64,000 nt of DNA from Bacteroidota bacterium (GCA_014860565.1 JACZJN010000197.1:1-64000); one strand, 5' to 3'. Shown: positions 36,305-46,170, counted from the stretch's first letter. Program-made: numbers and translations. The notes: generated by a model from the letters alone, not told the origin.

Positions 36305-37084
36305 TCAGGGCATGTTGAAATCGATTTTGTACTCTTTCGGGAGCACAGGGAGAGCCTCGTTTCCGAGATCCTCACGTTCCGTATTGAAACGAATGATGGC
36401 CTTGTAGCGGCCCGGGGGCATTGATTTGTCCTTGATATCCAGGACCTGCCGCTGCCGATCGTAAATATCAACGGGGCGATGCGTCGTGTACACGATCTTG
36501 TTCCTGGTGTTCTTGATATCCACAAGCATGTTGCCCCTGTATGCGGCATTGCCGAGAGGGATCAGATCGACATAAAAATGGACACCGTCACTTTCCCGCG
36601 TCCCGCCGGCGGAAACGAGTTTCACATCGGCAAAGGCCTCGCCTTTCCGATACACCACTCCAATGACAGACGAAGAGCCGTCGGCAGAATCGGCACCGGC
36701 TTGCTGTTCGCCCGCGGTCCAGGCCACAACGATGCGTGCCCAATACTCGCCCTGCGGCAGCGCGGCGGGCAAAGAAGCCTCGCATGTGATCTGCTGCTGC
36801 GCTCCCGGCAGCAGCACAACGCTGCTGTCTCCCGTCTTCAGGTAGGCAACCAGAGACCGCTCCGGTTGCGCATCGGTATTCGCGCCTCCGGCATTTCCGG
36901 GAATCACACGGAGCGAAACCATAACAGGGACTTTTTCCCGAGACAGTATTCTGAACGTGCGCGCCCGTGTTCCGTCATTGAGGAAAATCACAGACGGCTC
37001 AACGAGAACGTCAGCCCAGAGACCGTCAGTGGCGCAGGAACTGAACAGCAGAAAAAAGAGAAAAAATGCGGTGGTTCGATACAC
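36305..37084 (-). CDS. Exported protein with a PapD-like (pilus chaperone) N-terminal domain
   Basis: 259 residues. The N-terminus (TTAFFLFFLLFSSCATDG) is a signal peptide and may be a lipobox with Cys17. The following ~120 residues look like an immunoglobulin fold of the fimbrial-chaperone type (VEPSVIFLNDGTRARTFRILS, then PALPQGEYWARIVVAW), and a second all-beta domain follows (VDIKNTRNKIVYTTHRPVDI). Classical usher-chaperone motifs are weak, and no pilin or usher is nearby, so an assembly role is uncertain. It is located between two response-regulator genes (31 bases from the upstream one), which suggests a shared transcript. Confidence 0.65.
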   Translation of the reverse strand: MYRTTAFFLFFLLFSSCATDGLWADVLVEPSVIFLNDGTRARTFRILSREKVPVMVSLRVIPGNAGGANTDAQPERSLVAYLKTGDSSVVLLPGAQQQITCEASLPAALPQGEYWARIVVAWTAGEQQAGADSADGSSSVIGVVYRKGEAFADVKLVSAGGTRESDGVHFYVDLIPLGNAAYRGNMLVDIKNTRNKIVYTTHRPVDIYDRQRQVLDIKDKSMPPGRYKAIIRFNTEREDLGNEALPVLPKEYKIDFNMP

Positions 37085-37115
37085 TCGTATGCCGGAAGTA
37101 ATGAACGGAGAAATT

Positions 37116-37487
37116 TCAGATATACTTGTCGATGACGCTTTTCAGATGCACCCACTGGAAGGGTTTGGATACATAGTCGTTGCAGCCGGCTTCGAGACTG
37201 CGCTTGCGGTCTTCGGGGAATGCATGTGCGGTGAGAGCGATGATGGGCACATTGGGATTGGGGCCGCTTTCGCGAATTTTCCGCGTGATTTTCAAACCAT
37301 CCTCACCGTCACGAAGAGAGAGATCCATCAGGATCAATGCCACATTCTCGGACTCAAGGATTTCCCAGGCCTGTGAGCTGCCAGCGGCGATAAACACTTC
37401 GAATTCACGTGAAAGCAGGATTCGCATATACTTCTGACTTTGCTCGTCGTCTTCAACGACAAGAATATTTTTCCTCAGGTCAGACAT
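37116..37487 (-). CDS. Single-domain response regulator
   Basis: 123 residues, a complete receiver with acidic pair in VVEDDEQ, phosphoacceptor Asp in LMDLSLRDG, Thr in ALTAHAF and Lys in VSKPFQ. GGAGAG precedes the ATG. It lies 77 bases downstream of the large kinase gene at 37565-40837 and is its most likely phosphotransfer partner. It is a close paralogue of the regulator at 18466-18846. Confidence 0.93.
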   Translation of the reverse strand: MSDLRKNILVVEDDEQSQKYMRILLSREFEVFIAAGSSQAWEILESENVALILMDLSLRDGEDGLKITRKIRESGPNPNVPIIALTAHAFPEDRKRSLEAGCNDYVSKPFQWVHLKSVIDKYI

Positions 37488-37564
37488 GAAAACTCTCCAT
37501 TACCTGATTTGTTCGCGGCGGTCTGAATAGAGACAACATACGATTTTGTCGGTTAAGTTTCGAC

Positions 37565-40500
37565 TTATGGGTGTCTGGAAGCAGCCGAGGCCGAGAATCC
37601 GGGGAAACGAACCTCAATACGCGTCCCTTCCCCTTTTTTGCTCACGATATTTATAAGCGCCCCATGCGCTTCGAGATACAACTTCACCAGCGTCAGTCCC
37701 AGACCGATTCCTTCGTACATGCGATTATAACCCATGTCCTCCTGCAGATAGGGATCAAAGACTCTTTCGAGAAACGTCTCTGATATTCCGATCCCCGTGT
37801 CTGCGATGAGCACGACCGCTTCACCCTCCTGGCCTTCTGTCAGCGAGAGTGCGACACTCCCTTTGGAAGTGAATTTGACCGCGTTATCGAGCAGGTGTTC
37901 GAAGGCCTCGGCAAGAAAATGCTGATCCCCGCGCAATTCGATCGCACCGGATGTGTTTTCAAAGACAAACTCCAATCCTTTCTCCTCCGCTTGCCGGCGA
38001 AATTTTTCGCCGCAATCAGCGAGAAGTTTGTCCAGACGAAGCGGGACGCTATTTATCGCAATGTCATGTGCGTGAAAGCGGGAAATATTCAGAATCGAAT
38101 CGACAGTACGGATGAGGCGAAGACTGGCTTCGTTGATGGCGACGACGAACTCCTGCAGCTCCTCACCATTTTCGCGTTCCATCAGCTCCGCCACCAAGGC
38201 AAGGTAGCCAAGGATAATATTCAGCGGCGTCCTGACTTCATGCGAGATGTTCGCGATAAATGACTTTTTGATTGCATCAGCCTGTACCGCCTGTTCGCGA
38301 GAGGCAACCAATTGCTCTTCCGCCAGTTTCCTCCGGATGGCAGCTCCGAGTGTTTCCGCGCTGACCCCCATCGCCTCGAGCTCTGCGCGAAGCCAGCTGC
38401 GTCTGAGACGGCATTCGTCAAAGCGGATGATGCCCCACCAGTGATCGCCGCAGAATACCGGGAGCACCGCGAGGGATCGTACATTCTGTCTCGCAAGGAA
38501 CACCTGTTCCTCGTCGGGAAGGTTGTCGATGATGCCGGCGATCGGATTCCCCGCCGAGAGCTCGGCGGCCCAGCGTCGGAAGGGTTCGTCTTCGAACGAT
38601 TGGCCGTCGGGGACGCGATCGATCATGCTGTCGCGCATTTCCGGGCGCACCCACACTGCCCGCTGGCGCATTATACGTGCCCCGTTTTCGTCAGGGACAT
38701 TCTCGAATATGACAAGGCGACAGACGTTTGCCGCCGCTCCAAATCGTTCCAGAACTTCCATGATGGAGTCCTTCCAGTCCGCCGTGCGCAGAAATCGCGC
38801 CGCGGCGAAACCAGCTGCACGGATCAGGGCATCGCTCCGTTTGAGCTCCTCTTCCTGCGACTTGCGCGACGTGATATCACGGACGGTCACCAGCGCCGCG
38901 GCTTCACCTTCGTAACGAATCAACGTTGTGGCGAATTCACCCGTACGGATAGTGCCGTCCTTGGTCAGAATCCGTCCTTCATAGACGATTGGGGCCTTGC
39001 TGCCCTCCAGCCGCTGCGCAGCAACGGATTGAATGCGTTGGCGATCATCCGGATGTATGAGTGTCCACGGATTCAATGATGCGAGTTCGTCTCGCGTGTA
39101 GCCGGTAAGCGCCAGCGTCTTCTCGTTGACAAATACGAGGTGGTCATCACGGTAAATGAAAATGGCGTCATGGCTTTTTTCAACGACGGCGCGATAGAGC
39201 AGGTCGCTCTCCTTCCTCGCCTCCTCGGCGAGCATCCGCGCGAGTACTCCGCCCAGGAAGGAGGCGATGGATTCGAGGGTGCGCTGCACGGGTTCATCGA
39301 ATCGCTCCGCCGTCAACGACGCGACGTCCAGGGCCGCGATACTCAAGCCTCCGTGCAGCACCGGGATCAGGCCAAACGCGCGTATCCCCTCGGGAGAAAG
39401 CATCTTTCCGATGCGATCATCAGAGAGCGATTCGGCGTCCAGATACAGAGGGGTTGTTTCCCGTACGAGGCGGTTGTGCACCTGATCGAAAACCGCTTGC
39501 GATGCGGCCGAGGGGAACGGACCGCAAAGGCCCCGCCAGGCTGCCTGGTGAAAAGTGCCGGTATCGGGGTCCTGCACATAGATCGCGGCCAGGTCGATGT
39601 TTTCAATGCGCAGTACTCCCTGGAGTACGTGATCATAGATTTCTTCCCGCTGCTGGCTATGGGCGAGTTCAATGGCCAGCCGATGCTGAAGCCGCATCAG
39701 ATAGGAAACGCGATACTGTTCAGTAATATTCTTCAGCGTCCCCATCACCCCGATGCCGTCTTTCAGCGGAATGCGCCCGACGCTGAGCTGAACCCGCAGC
39801 CGTGAACCGTTACGGTGAAGTGCGGTGAAATCATACCGCCCTCCCACTTCCTCACCTGCCACACGCCTGCGATAATTCGAAAGCACAAGCTCATGGTCCT
39901 CGGGTGCAACCAGGTTGACGATCTCCTTGTCCACCAGCTCTTCTGCTTCATAGCCGAGCATATCCGCAAGGGCGGCGTTCGCGAAGACAATCTTTCCGTC
40001 AGAGAGGACGAAGACTCCATCCTGGCTGTGCTCAACCAGCGCCCGGTAGCGGGTCTCCATCTCTTTCCCCTCACTGTCCTCATCCACGCCGGCGGGCGCC
40101 GCGACGACCGTCCCCTGCACCAGCCCACTGTCGGTGCCGGTTGAAACACGAGACAGAATGATCAACAGCCTTCCGCCCGGGCCTTTCGGAGCGGCCGCAT
40201 GTGCGATGAGCGTTTCAGCGCTCCCGCTGCGCTGCACGCGCGTCAATGCCGCCGTGACCCGGGGTGTATCCAACGGATCGATAAAGGACAGAATCGGCTT
40301 GTAAAGCAGGGCGAAGGGGTCGGTTTGCTCGAACAGGCGGGCGAGCTGCGCCGCAGCCAGACAGATGTTGCCTTCCGCATCGAGAGCGAAGGAGGCTGAA
40401 AGCGGAAGTTCGGGATTGTCGGCATGGAGGGAGATGCGTCCGCTCAGACCGGCAGCCTGCTTTCTCGCAATCGCATATCCGACCACACGGGTGAGCGTCT

Positions 40501-40837
40501 CGCTGGTAATGCTCCCTTTGACAAGATAATCCTGTGCACCGTGTCGAATGGCGGCTCGTGCCAGCCTGTCATCGGCAACAGCCGAGACGATGACGACGGG
40601 GAGTTCGGGGGCCGCGGTCTGCAACGCCAGGAACGTATCAATGCCTTTGGAATCCGGGAGATTGAGATCCAGGAGCGCTACATCGTAATTTCCGCCCTCA
40701 AGTGAGGCGAGCGCTTCATGGAGCGTCCGGAAACTTTCAAAATGAAATTCTGTAGTGTACGAGCGTTCGAGCAGCCGCTGGTTGAGACGCGCTTCCCCTT
40801 CATGGTCTTCCAGCAGCAGCACCTGGACGATTTCCAT
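37565..40837 (-). CDS. Large REC-PAS-GAF sensor histidine kinase
   Basis: 1090 residues from ATG 40837, which follows GACAGGAG. Order: receiver (1-125; acidic pair Glu10-Asp11, phosphoacceptor Asp57 in LLDLNLPDSKG, Lys107 in YLVKGS), a degenerate PAS (~160-255), PAS (~275-395), GAF (~405-555), PAS (~560-685), GAF (~695-855), HisKA with phosphoacceptor His near residue 866 (IANISHEVRTPLN), and HATPase (~965-1085; LLDNAVKF, IADTGIGIS, GIGLGLTLVK). No membrane helix, so it is cytoplasmic. The receiver at the N-terminus suggests control by an upstream kinase. A response regulator and an exported protein follow on the same strand. Confidence 0.95.
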   Translation of the reverse strand: MEIVQVLLLEDHEGEARLNQRLLERSYTTEFHFESFRTLHEALASLEGGNYDVALLDLNLPDSKGIDTFLALQTAAPELPVVIVSAVADDRLARAAIRHGAQDYLVKGSITSETLTRVVGYAIARKQAAGLSGRISLHADNPELPLSASFALDAEGNICLAAAQLARLFEQTDPFALLYKPILSFIDPLDTPRVTAALTRVQRSGSAETLIAHAAAPKGPGGRLLIILSRVSTGTDSGLVQGTVVAAPAGVDEDSEGKEMETRYRALVEHSQDGVFVLSDGKIVFANAALADMLGYEAEELVDKEIVNLVAPEDHELVLSNYRRRVAGEEVGGRYDFTALHRNGSRLRVQLSVGRIPLKDGIGVMGTLKNITEQYRVSYLMRLQHRLAIELAHSQQREEIYDHVLQGVLRIENIDLAAIYVQDPDTGTFHQAAWRGLCGPFPSAASQAVFDQVHNRLVRETTPLYLDAESLSDDRIGKMLSPEGIRAFGLIPVLHGGLSIAALDVASLTAERFDEPVQRTLESIASFLGGVLARMLAEEARKESDLLYRAVVEKSHDAIFIYRDDHLVFVNEKTLALTGYTRDELASLNPWTLIHPDDRQRIQSVAAQRLEGSKAPIVYEGRILTKDGTIRTGEFATTLIRYEGEAAALVTVRDITSRKSQEEELKRSDALIRAAGFAAARFLRTADWKDSIMEVLERFGAAANVCRLVIFENVPDENGARIMRQRAVWVRPEMRDSMIDRVPDGQSFEDEPFRRWAAELSAGNPIAGIIDNLPDEEQVFLARQNVRSLAVLPVFCGDHWWGIIRFDECRLRRSWLRAELEAMGVSAETLGAAIRRKLAEEQLVASREQAVQADAIKKSFIANISHEVRTPLNIILGYLALVAELMERENGEELQEFVVAINEASLRLIRTVDSILNISRFHAHDIAINSVPLRLDKLLADCGEKFRRQAEEKGLEFVFENTSGAIELRGDQHFLAEAFEHLLDNAVKFTSKGSVALSLTEGQEGEAVVLIADTGIGISETFLERVFDPYLQEDMGYNRMYEGIGLGLTLVKLYLEAHGALINIVSKKGEGTRIEVRFPGFSASAASRHP

Positions 40838-40928
40838 TGATACTCCTGTCAATCTGGATCTCGAAACGTTAATCCTCGCGTCCGTGCAGGTGATCTTTGG
40901 GGAGGATCATCCGATGCGCGATATAGCT

Positions 40929-40957
40929 ATAATACTGCAATTCACAGCTGTTCACAA
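40929..40957 (-). promoter_or_regulatory. Promoter of the REC-PAS-GAF kinase gene
   Basis: On the minus strand TTGTGA (40957-40952), 17-base spacer, TATTAT (40934-40929). The -35 overlaps a direct repeat TGTGAA-N4-TGTGAA. The leader would be about 85 bases. The other kinase gene (start 57467) has the same CAGTATTAT around its likely -10. Confidence 0.55.
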
Positions 40958-40967
40958 GATACGCGAC

Positions 40968-42119
40968 TCAGCCGCCCTGGCACACATATTTCCGAGGCAC
41001 GCGCGTGTTCAGCATGGTCAGAATCTCGTATGGAATAGTGTCGCAGTACGAGGCCAATTCTTCCACCGAGATGCGCTCTTCGCCCTGCCCCCCGATCAGA
41101 ACGACTTCATCTCCGGTGTACGCGGAATCCTGACCAATGTCGACCATGCACTGATCCATCGAGATGCGCCCGACGATGGGGTACCGACGTCCATTAATCA
41201 GGACCTCGGCGTGATTGGACAGGCTGCGTGCGTAGCCGTCGCCGTATCCCACCGGCAGCGTGACGATGCGTGTATTCTTCTCCGCCGTCCACGTGTGATC
41301 ATAGCCGATCGACGCGCCTGCGAGTACGACCTTGAAGTACACGACGCGGGTCTTCATGCTCAGCACGGGCCGGATCTCCACCGACCGATCCACCGCGGGT
41401 CCGGGGTACACTCCGTAGAGTATGATTCCAGGACGCACCATATCAAGCGTCGCTTCCGGATGCTGCAGCACCGCGGCAGAGTTTGCAATGTGCCTGATCG
41501 GCATCGGAAGTCCGTTGCCCGGGAAATACTCCAGCACGTCGAGGAAACGCGCGAGCTGGAGCCTGGTGAAGCTTTTATCGGGATCGTGCGACGACGCGAA
41601 ATGAGAGAATACGCCGCGGAGGTCGCAATGCCGCGCCTCCTGCATCGCGTCGAACAATTGTGCCGCGTTTTCATGACGGATGCCGATGCGTCCCATACCC
41701 GTATCGATTTTCAGCTGAACCTGTGCACGTATCCCCATGGCCGCGGCGGTTTCGTCGATCTGTCTGAGTTTGTACACGCTGGAGGCAGTGATCTGCAGGT
41801 CGTATTCGAGGAAGTGCGCGATCTGGTTGCCGATGATTCCACCCAGCACCAGCACCGGTGCGGTGATGCCGGCGCGGCGGAGCATGATCCCTTCTTCGAG
41901 AAAGGCCACGCCGAGTTCATCCACCCCGAAGCGGAGCAGTTCCTGTGCCGTGCGGACGAGGCCATGTCCGTACGCATTCGCCTTGACCGAGGCCATGATC
42001 CGTGTTTTCCCGACGCGTTCCCGCAGGCGCGCAACATTGTCGCGCAGTGCATCAAGATCGACCTCGATCACCGTCGGCCGCATGGCGATGGACCCATCGT
42101 CGAATACGCTTTGAATCAT
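40968..42119 (-). CDS. alr: Alanine racemase
   Basis: 383 residues from ATG 42119, preceded by AGGAGGG. The PLP lysine lies in MASVKANAYGHG near the N-terminus of the TIM barrel, and the second catalytic base Tyr in GASIGYDHTW; the substrate-binding RVSMDQ-type segment appears as GRISMDQCMVDIG. It converts L-alanine to D-alanine for peptidoglycan. It begins 17 bases after the PAS/GAF gene at 42137-44320, so it is probably transcribed with it, an unusual partner for a cell-wall gene. A separate promoter for the kinase lies just after its stop. Confidence 0.96.
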   Translation of the reverse strand: MIQSVFDDGSIAMRPTVIEVDLDALRDNVARLRERVGKTRIMASVKANAYGHGLVRTAQELLRFGVDELGVAFLEEGIMLRRAGITAPVLVLGGIIGNQIAHFLEYDLQITASSVYKLRQIDETAAAMGIRAQVQLKIDTGMGRIGIRHENAAQLFDAMQEARHCDLRGVFSHFASSHDPDKSFTRLQLARFLDVLEYFPGNGLPMPIRHIANSAAVLQHPEATLDMVRPGIILYGVYPGPAVDRSVEIRPVLSMKTRVVYFKVVLAGASIGYDHTWTAEKNTRIVTLPVGYGDGYARSLSNHAEVLINGRRYPIVGRISMDQCMVDIGQDSAYTGDEVVLIGGQGEERISVEELASYCDTIPYEILTMLNTRVPRKYVCQGG

Positions 42120-42136
42120 GCGTGTGCCCTCCTGAT

Positions 42137-44320
42137 CTACCCGCAGATGAGCAGGAGCTGCTGGGATTCGTCTTCCTGAACCGAGAACACCTGACATGAG
42201 ATTTTCGCGTTCTGTGCCGGCAGTGTTGTAAATACCGTTTCACCGACACCCTTGGTCATCAACACATCAGAAAGAAATTCAGCCATGCCGTCGCCGAAGA
42301 AATCGGAAGGAGAAACACCCACGGTTTCACCCGAGGCACCGAAAAGCGCGCATGCGGCGCGGTTGGACTCCAGCACCTGTCCCTCTTCCATGAATCGTGC
42401 CAGGCGGGTTTCCGCCTTTGCGCGGGCTCCGAAGCGTGGAGCGGACATCCGGATCACCGCGGGCGTGTCCGGAGCATCACCCAAGGAAACGGCCGAAGTG
42501 ATCTCGCCAGTCTGTCCTTCCGCAACGGATGCTCCGGCATCCAGGCGATATGCGACATAAAGCAGCTGCTCGTTGCCCGATTCACCCGCAACCGGAACGA
42601 TGCGCCAGCTCCAATGCATCTCCTGTCCCTGCCAATCCGTGAACACTTCATCTTCGCAGCCGACGGTTTCCACGCCAGAAGCCGCTTCCGCCATCCGCTG
42701 ATAGATGTCGCGATGGTACACCGCATACATGATGTCGGTGATGAAGCAGCCTTCTATGCCTGTGCTGCGATACGGTTCGTCCACCAATGCGAGGAAATGG
42801 GCGTTCGCGGATTCGCAGCGGAAAGGCTCACGGATATCGAAACGCGCGACGGCTACGGGAAGGGTACTGTTGTAGATGTCGAGCAGCATTTTCTGCGTCG
42901 CGTATTCACCTCGCACGATGCGATCGGCTTCTGCACGGCGCCTCATGCCTATCCCGTAGGAAAAGAGGGTGGCGATCTCCTTCAGCCGTTCGAGCTCGGA
43001 ACCGACGAAGTGATTTTTATCCTGCGCATAGCATACGAGAATCCCCACGTTCGCGCCGAGGAATTCCAGGGGGAAGGCCACCAGCGAGTGCAGCCCCATG
43101 CGTTCCGCCTGTCGCAGCCAGGGCTCATAGGTGGAATCGGCGGAAAGATCGGGCACGATAACCGGTTGCCGGGTTTTCATGGCCCTGCCGATGGGTCCGT
43201 TGCCGTATTCGCTCTCGTCATAGCGAATCTTGATCTTCATCAGGTAGTCGGTGGCAGCGCCTGCGCTCACCGTGGGATGAATGCGTTCGTCGCTCGCCTT
43301 AGTTATGCCCCTCCAGACGAGATGGTAATCACCGTGTCGGACCAGCGCCTCACAGACATTTCGTTCCAGGTCATCTTCCGATCCCGCCGTGATCATCGCC
43401 TGCACCACATCGCGGTACATGGCGTTGAGGCTGGTATCCCGCCGCACCTGTTCCTTGCGCTCGGTGCTGTCGTCATAGGGCCGCAGACAGCCGATGGCCC
43501 CTGTGAGCGAGCCCGCATCGTCGTAGATCGGGGCCGCGTTGATCATCATCATCCGCCGTGAACCATCGAGCGCGAGCATGTGAATCCGCCGGTTCGACAC
43601 CGGCTGTTCCTCCACGAGCGCGATCATCATCGGGTGGCTGCTGATCCCGAGTGGTGAGCCGTCACTGTCGACGAGACGCCAGCGGGAGTCGATGCAGGAC
43701 CGTCCGTTTATTTCGCTTTTCGATACACCGAGAAGTCGTTCGGCGACGGCGTTGCTTTCGATGATGGTTCCGCGCGTATCGACGACGAGCACGCCGTCGG
43801 ACGTTGACTGCATCAGCACCTGTTCCCTGGTTCGCACTGTGGAGGCAGGACTGCGTTTCCCCTCCATGCGGTCGATTCCCTTCCCGACACAGAGCACATA
43901 CGTACGTGATTTGTATGTGACATACGACGCCGAGATTTCCTTCGCCTTCACACTGCCGTCCCGCGCAATATGCTCGGTTTCAAAAATGTCGGGCTCTTCC
44001 GATTGTTTCAGACGGGATACTCTGCCGAGCCAGGCCGCGCGGGTGTTATTCGGATCGATGCGGGGGAGCGACATCCCGAGAATTTCCTGTTCCTCATATC
44101 CGAGGCGTTGCAGCGCGGTATCGTTCACAAATACGAAGCGCCCCGTCTCAGTGACAAGAAAGAGTTCGTCACCTTCGGCATCCTCGACGAGGGCAAACAG
44201 CGCATCCTCATCAAACTTGCCGTTTGCCTCGCTCGTCTCGGCGCATTCCTCGTATTGCAGGCGCAGGCGGTTGACCTCTTCAATGAGTTCAGCTTTTGTC
44301 ATACTGGTGACATTGGACAT
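42137..44320 (-). CDS. Multi-PAS/GAF sensor protein without a recognisable output domain
   Basis: 727 residues, no membrane helix. A short coiled-coil start is followed by PAS (~50-150, LFLVTETGRFVFVNDTALQRLGY), a second PAS (~170-290, GVLVVDTRGTIIESNAVAERLLG), GAF (~305-470, GNGPIGRAMKTRQPVIVPDL), and two further PAS-like segments (~490-600 and ~645-727; the last contains VLESNRAACALFGASGE). The protein ends in this last PAS with no HisKA, HATPase, GGDEF or PP2C motif. It must signal through a partner, for example by binding a kinase. GAGG lies upstream of the ATG. alr follows 17 bases later. Confidence 0.88.
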   Translation of the reverse strand: MSNVTSMTKAELIEEVNRLRLQYEECAETSEANGKFDEDALFALVEDAEGDELFLVTETGRFVFVNDTALQRLGYEEQEILGMSLPRIDPNNTRAAWLGRVSRLKQSEEPDIFETEHIARDGSVKAKEISASYVTYKSRTYVLCVGKGIDRMEGKRSPASTVRTREQVLMQSTSDGVLVVDTRGTIIESNAVAERLLGVSKSEINGRSCIDSRWRLVDSDGSPLGISSHPMMIALVEEQPVSNRRIHMLALDGSRRMMMINAAPIYDDAGSLTGAIGCLRPYDDSTERKEQVRRDTSLNAMYRDVVQAMITAGSEDDLERNVCEALVRHGDYHLVWRGITKASDERIHPTVSAGAATDYLMKIKIRYDESEYGNGPIGRAMKTRQPVIVPDLSADSTYEPWLRQAERMGLHSLVAFPLEFLGANVGILVCYAQDKNHFVGSELERLKEIATLFSYGIGMRRRAEADRIVRGEYATQKMLLDIYNSTLPVAVARFDIREPFRCESANAHFLALVDEPYRSTGIEGCFITDIMYAVYHRDIYQRMAEAASGVETVGCEDEVFTDWQGQEMHWSWRIVPVAGESGNEQLLYVAYRLDAGASVAEGQTGEITSAVSLGDAPDTPAVIRMSAPRFGARAKAETRLARFMEEGQVLESNRAACALFGASGETVGVSPSDFFGDGMAEFLSDVLMTKGVGETVFTTLPAQNAKISCQVFSVQEDESQQLLLICG

Positions 44321-44443
44321 GAGAACCTCGTAAAATCAGAAACGATGGAAAATGAAAGAAACGCACACGGCATCGTACCGCGTTGTACTGAGAACGGGAT
44401 GCCGGCAACAGCACAGCAGTTGATTCCGGCAGAGAACACGACC

Positions 44444-46048
44444 TCAGGGTAGAATGGTCACCATGCGGGAGACGATCTCCGTCCCCATGCCAGGTCCCTG
44501 CATCACGGCGCGGCAGATGTACACTCCCGGCCGGCAGCCGCGAACGTCGACGGACAGTGCATGCACTCCCTCGGTGACGCGATGTTCCGTTGTCGGGCCC
44601 ACGTGTCGACCCATCAGATCAAAAAACGCGATTTCCGCCAACCCGTCCGCCTCCGCATGCAGCCGCAGCGTCAGTTTCGTGCCGGAAGTATACGGCACGG
44701 GATTGGGGAATGCCTGCATGTTGAAACCCTCGGAAGGACGGGGCGGCGTAATGCCGTTGGGGGCCTTGTCGATCAACGCGGTGTGGATGGTCAGCTCACC
44801 CTGATCGAGTTCGACCCAGATCGGACGTACCCGCCCGCCGTAAGCGGCAATTCCATTATAGTCGCCGAAAAACACCATGGGGCTCGGATAAAACGCCAGG
44901 TCGCTCAAGCGCTCGTTGACGAAGGTCTGGCCGCCGTCGCTCGAGTGTGCAATGGAGACATCCGTTGAGTCGCTGCCGTAGCGGCGGCGATCATGAAATA
45001 CGACCCAGAGTTCGCCGGTCAACGGATCGACGGTCGCCCAGGTGAAAAACTGGTCGCGGCCGTTCCCGATGGCGTCGTCGTTGACGCGGATCGGGGCCGA
45101 CCAGGTTTCACCCTGATCCGTAGACGTCGCAACGAACACGTCCGGATCACCGTGGCGCTGATCCACCCAGTTGACGTAAACATTCCCGCGATAGGACGAG
45201 GAAGAAATATCGGCTACCGTCACCGGTAGACCGTTTGAGCGGGAGATGCCTGAAATATCGATATCCCACCCACCCGGCATGTCAGCGATGACCTTATCGG
45301 TGCCGAAGGTCCTGCCACCGTCCAGCGAACGGTCGAAGTACAGTCCGTCAGGGCCGGCCCAGGCGATGTATATCTGTCCCTCCGGCCCGACCGCAGGCAC
45401 CGCCCCTTCCATCGTTTCATCGCTGTCGATCGCATCACCCGCCTTGTCGCTGACCCGCACGAAGGGCTCGAAGCTCTCACCACGGTCCGTTGATCGCGCA
45501 AAGACGATGACGCTGCTGTCGCGCGGATCGTTGCTTCCGTATTTCGTGAAGTCTGTCCAGGAAGCGTAAATGTTCCCGCTGTACGGACCGTCGGTCAAAT
45601 CCGTGGCGAGGAATTCCTTGTCCTGCAGGCTCGAGCGAAACAGACTGCCGGCCTTCGCGCTGTCGGAGCTCGGTCCAAACAGCTTCACCGCGTCGGACCA
45701 GGTGAGACCACCGTCGTCGCTGTGCCGTACGATGATGGCATCCCATCCATAGACGAGATTCGCGATGTATGCCCGCCCGGTCTTGTCGAACAGTACCGCG
45801 GGATCTCCCCACGTGCCGCCCGGCAATTCGCCCTGCGTCCAAGTTTTGCCTCCGTCAAAGGAGGCGAAATAATAGCTGAGATTCGCACCCGCAACGATGT
45901 TGTCGGGATCGAGCGGATTGATGGCGATCGACACTTCCTCGGCGGAACTGCCGGGCTTGTCGATACGCACATTTTGGGGCTGCGCGGCAAGTTCAACCGC
46001 AAGAACGGAAAGAACTGCCATCAGCAGATAGGTGTACAGCTTGTTCAT
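44444..46048 (-). CDS. Secreted BNR/sialidase-fold protein with T9SS type A sorting domain
   Basis: 534 residues. A signal peptide (LLMAVLSVLAVELAAQP) leads into a six-bladed propeller with Asp-box repeats (SFDGGKTWTQG, SDDGGLTWSDA, STDRGESFEP, SLDGGRTFGTD, STDQGETWSAP, SSDGGQTFVNE), the S-x-D-x-G-x-x-W fold of sialidases and other hydrolases. The catalytic Arg triad and Tyr of true sialidases are not evident, so enzymatic activity is uncertain. The C-terminal ~85 residues (NMQAFPNPVPYTSG, DLMGRHV, and a final PGVYICRAVM strand) are the type A signal of the type IX secretion system, placing this organism among T9SS-bearing phyla. Confidence 0.9.
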   Translation of the reverse strand: MNKLYTYLLMAVLSVLAVELAAQPQNVRIDKPGSSAEEVSIAINPLDPDNIVAGANLSYYFASFDGGKTWTQGELPGGTWGDPAVLFDKTGRAYIANLVYGWDAIIVRHSDDGGLTWSDAVKLFGPSSDSAKAGSLFRSSLQDKEFLATDLTDGPYSGNIYASWTDFTKYGSNDPRDSSVIVFARSTDRGESFEPFVRVSDKAGDAIDSDETMEGAVPAVGPEGQIYIAWAGPDGLYFDRSLDGGRTFGTDKVIADMPGGWDIDISGISRSNGLPVTVADISSSSYRGNVYVNWVDQRHGDPDVFVATSTDQGETWSAPIRVNDDAIGNGRDQFFTWATVDPLTGELWVVFHDRRRYGSDSTDVSIAHSSDGGQTFVNERLSDLAFYPSPMVFFGDYNGIAAYGGRVRPIWVELDQGELTIHTALIDKAPNGITPPRPSEGFNMQAFPNPVPYTSGTKLTLRLHAEADGLAEIAFFDLMGRHVGPTTEHRVTEGVHALSVDVRGCRPGVYICRAVMQGPGMGTEIVSRMVTILP

Positions 46049-46170
46049 CGATGTAGGAGTCGCATTTCGGAGTGGAAGGTCCGAAATTTATGTTAGTAAC
46101 AATCCGGCTGGGGAGTCGGTGCCGGTATGTCCGCGATCGGATCGGAAGATAAACGGATGCTTCTGCCCTG

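Noticed and set aside
40755..42179. 474-codon plus-strand frame over alr and the kinase start
   Set aside because: It crosses two well-supported minus-strand genes and shows no domain.
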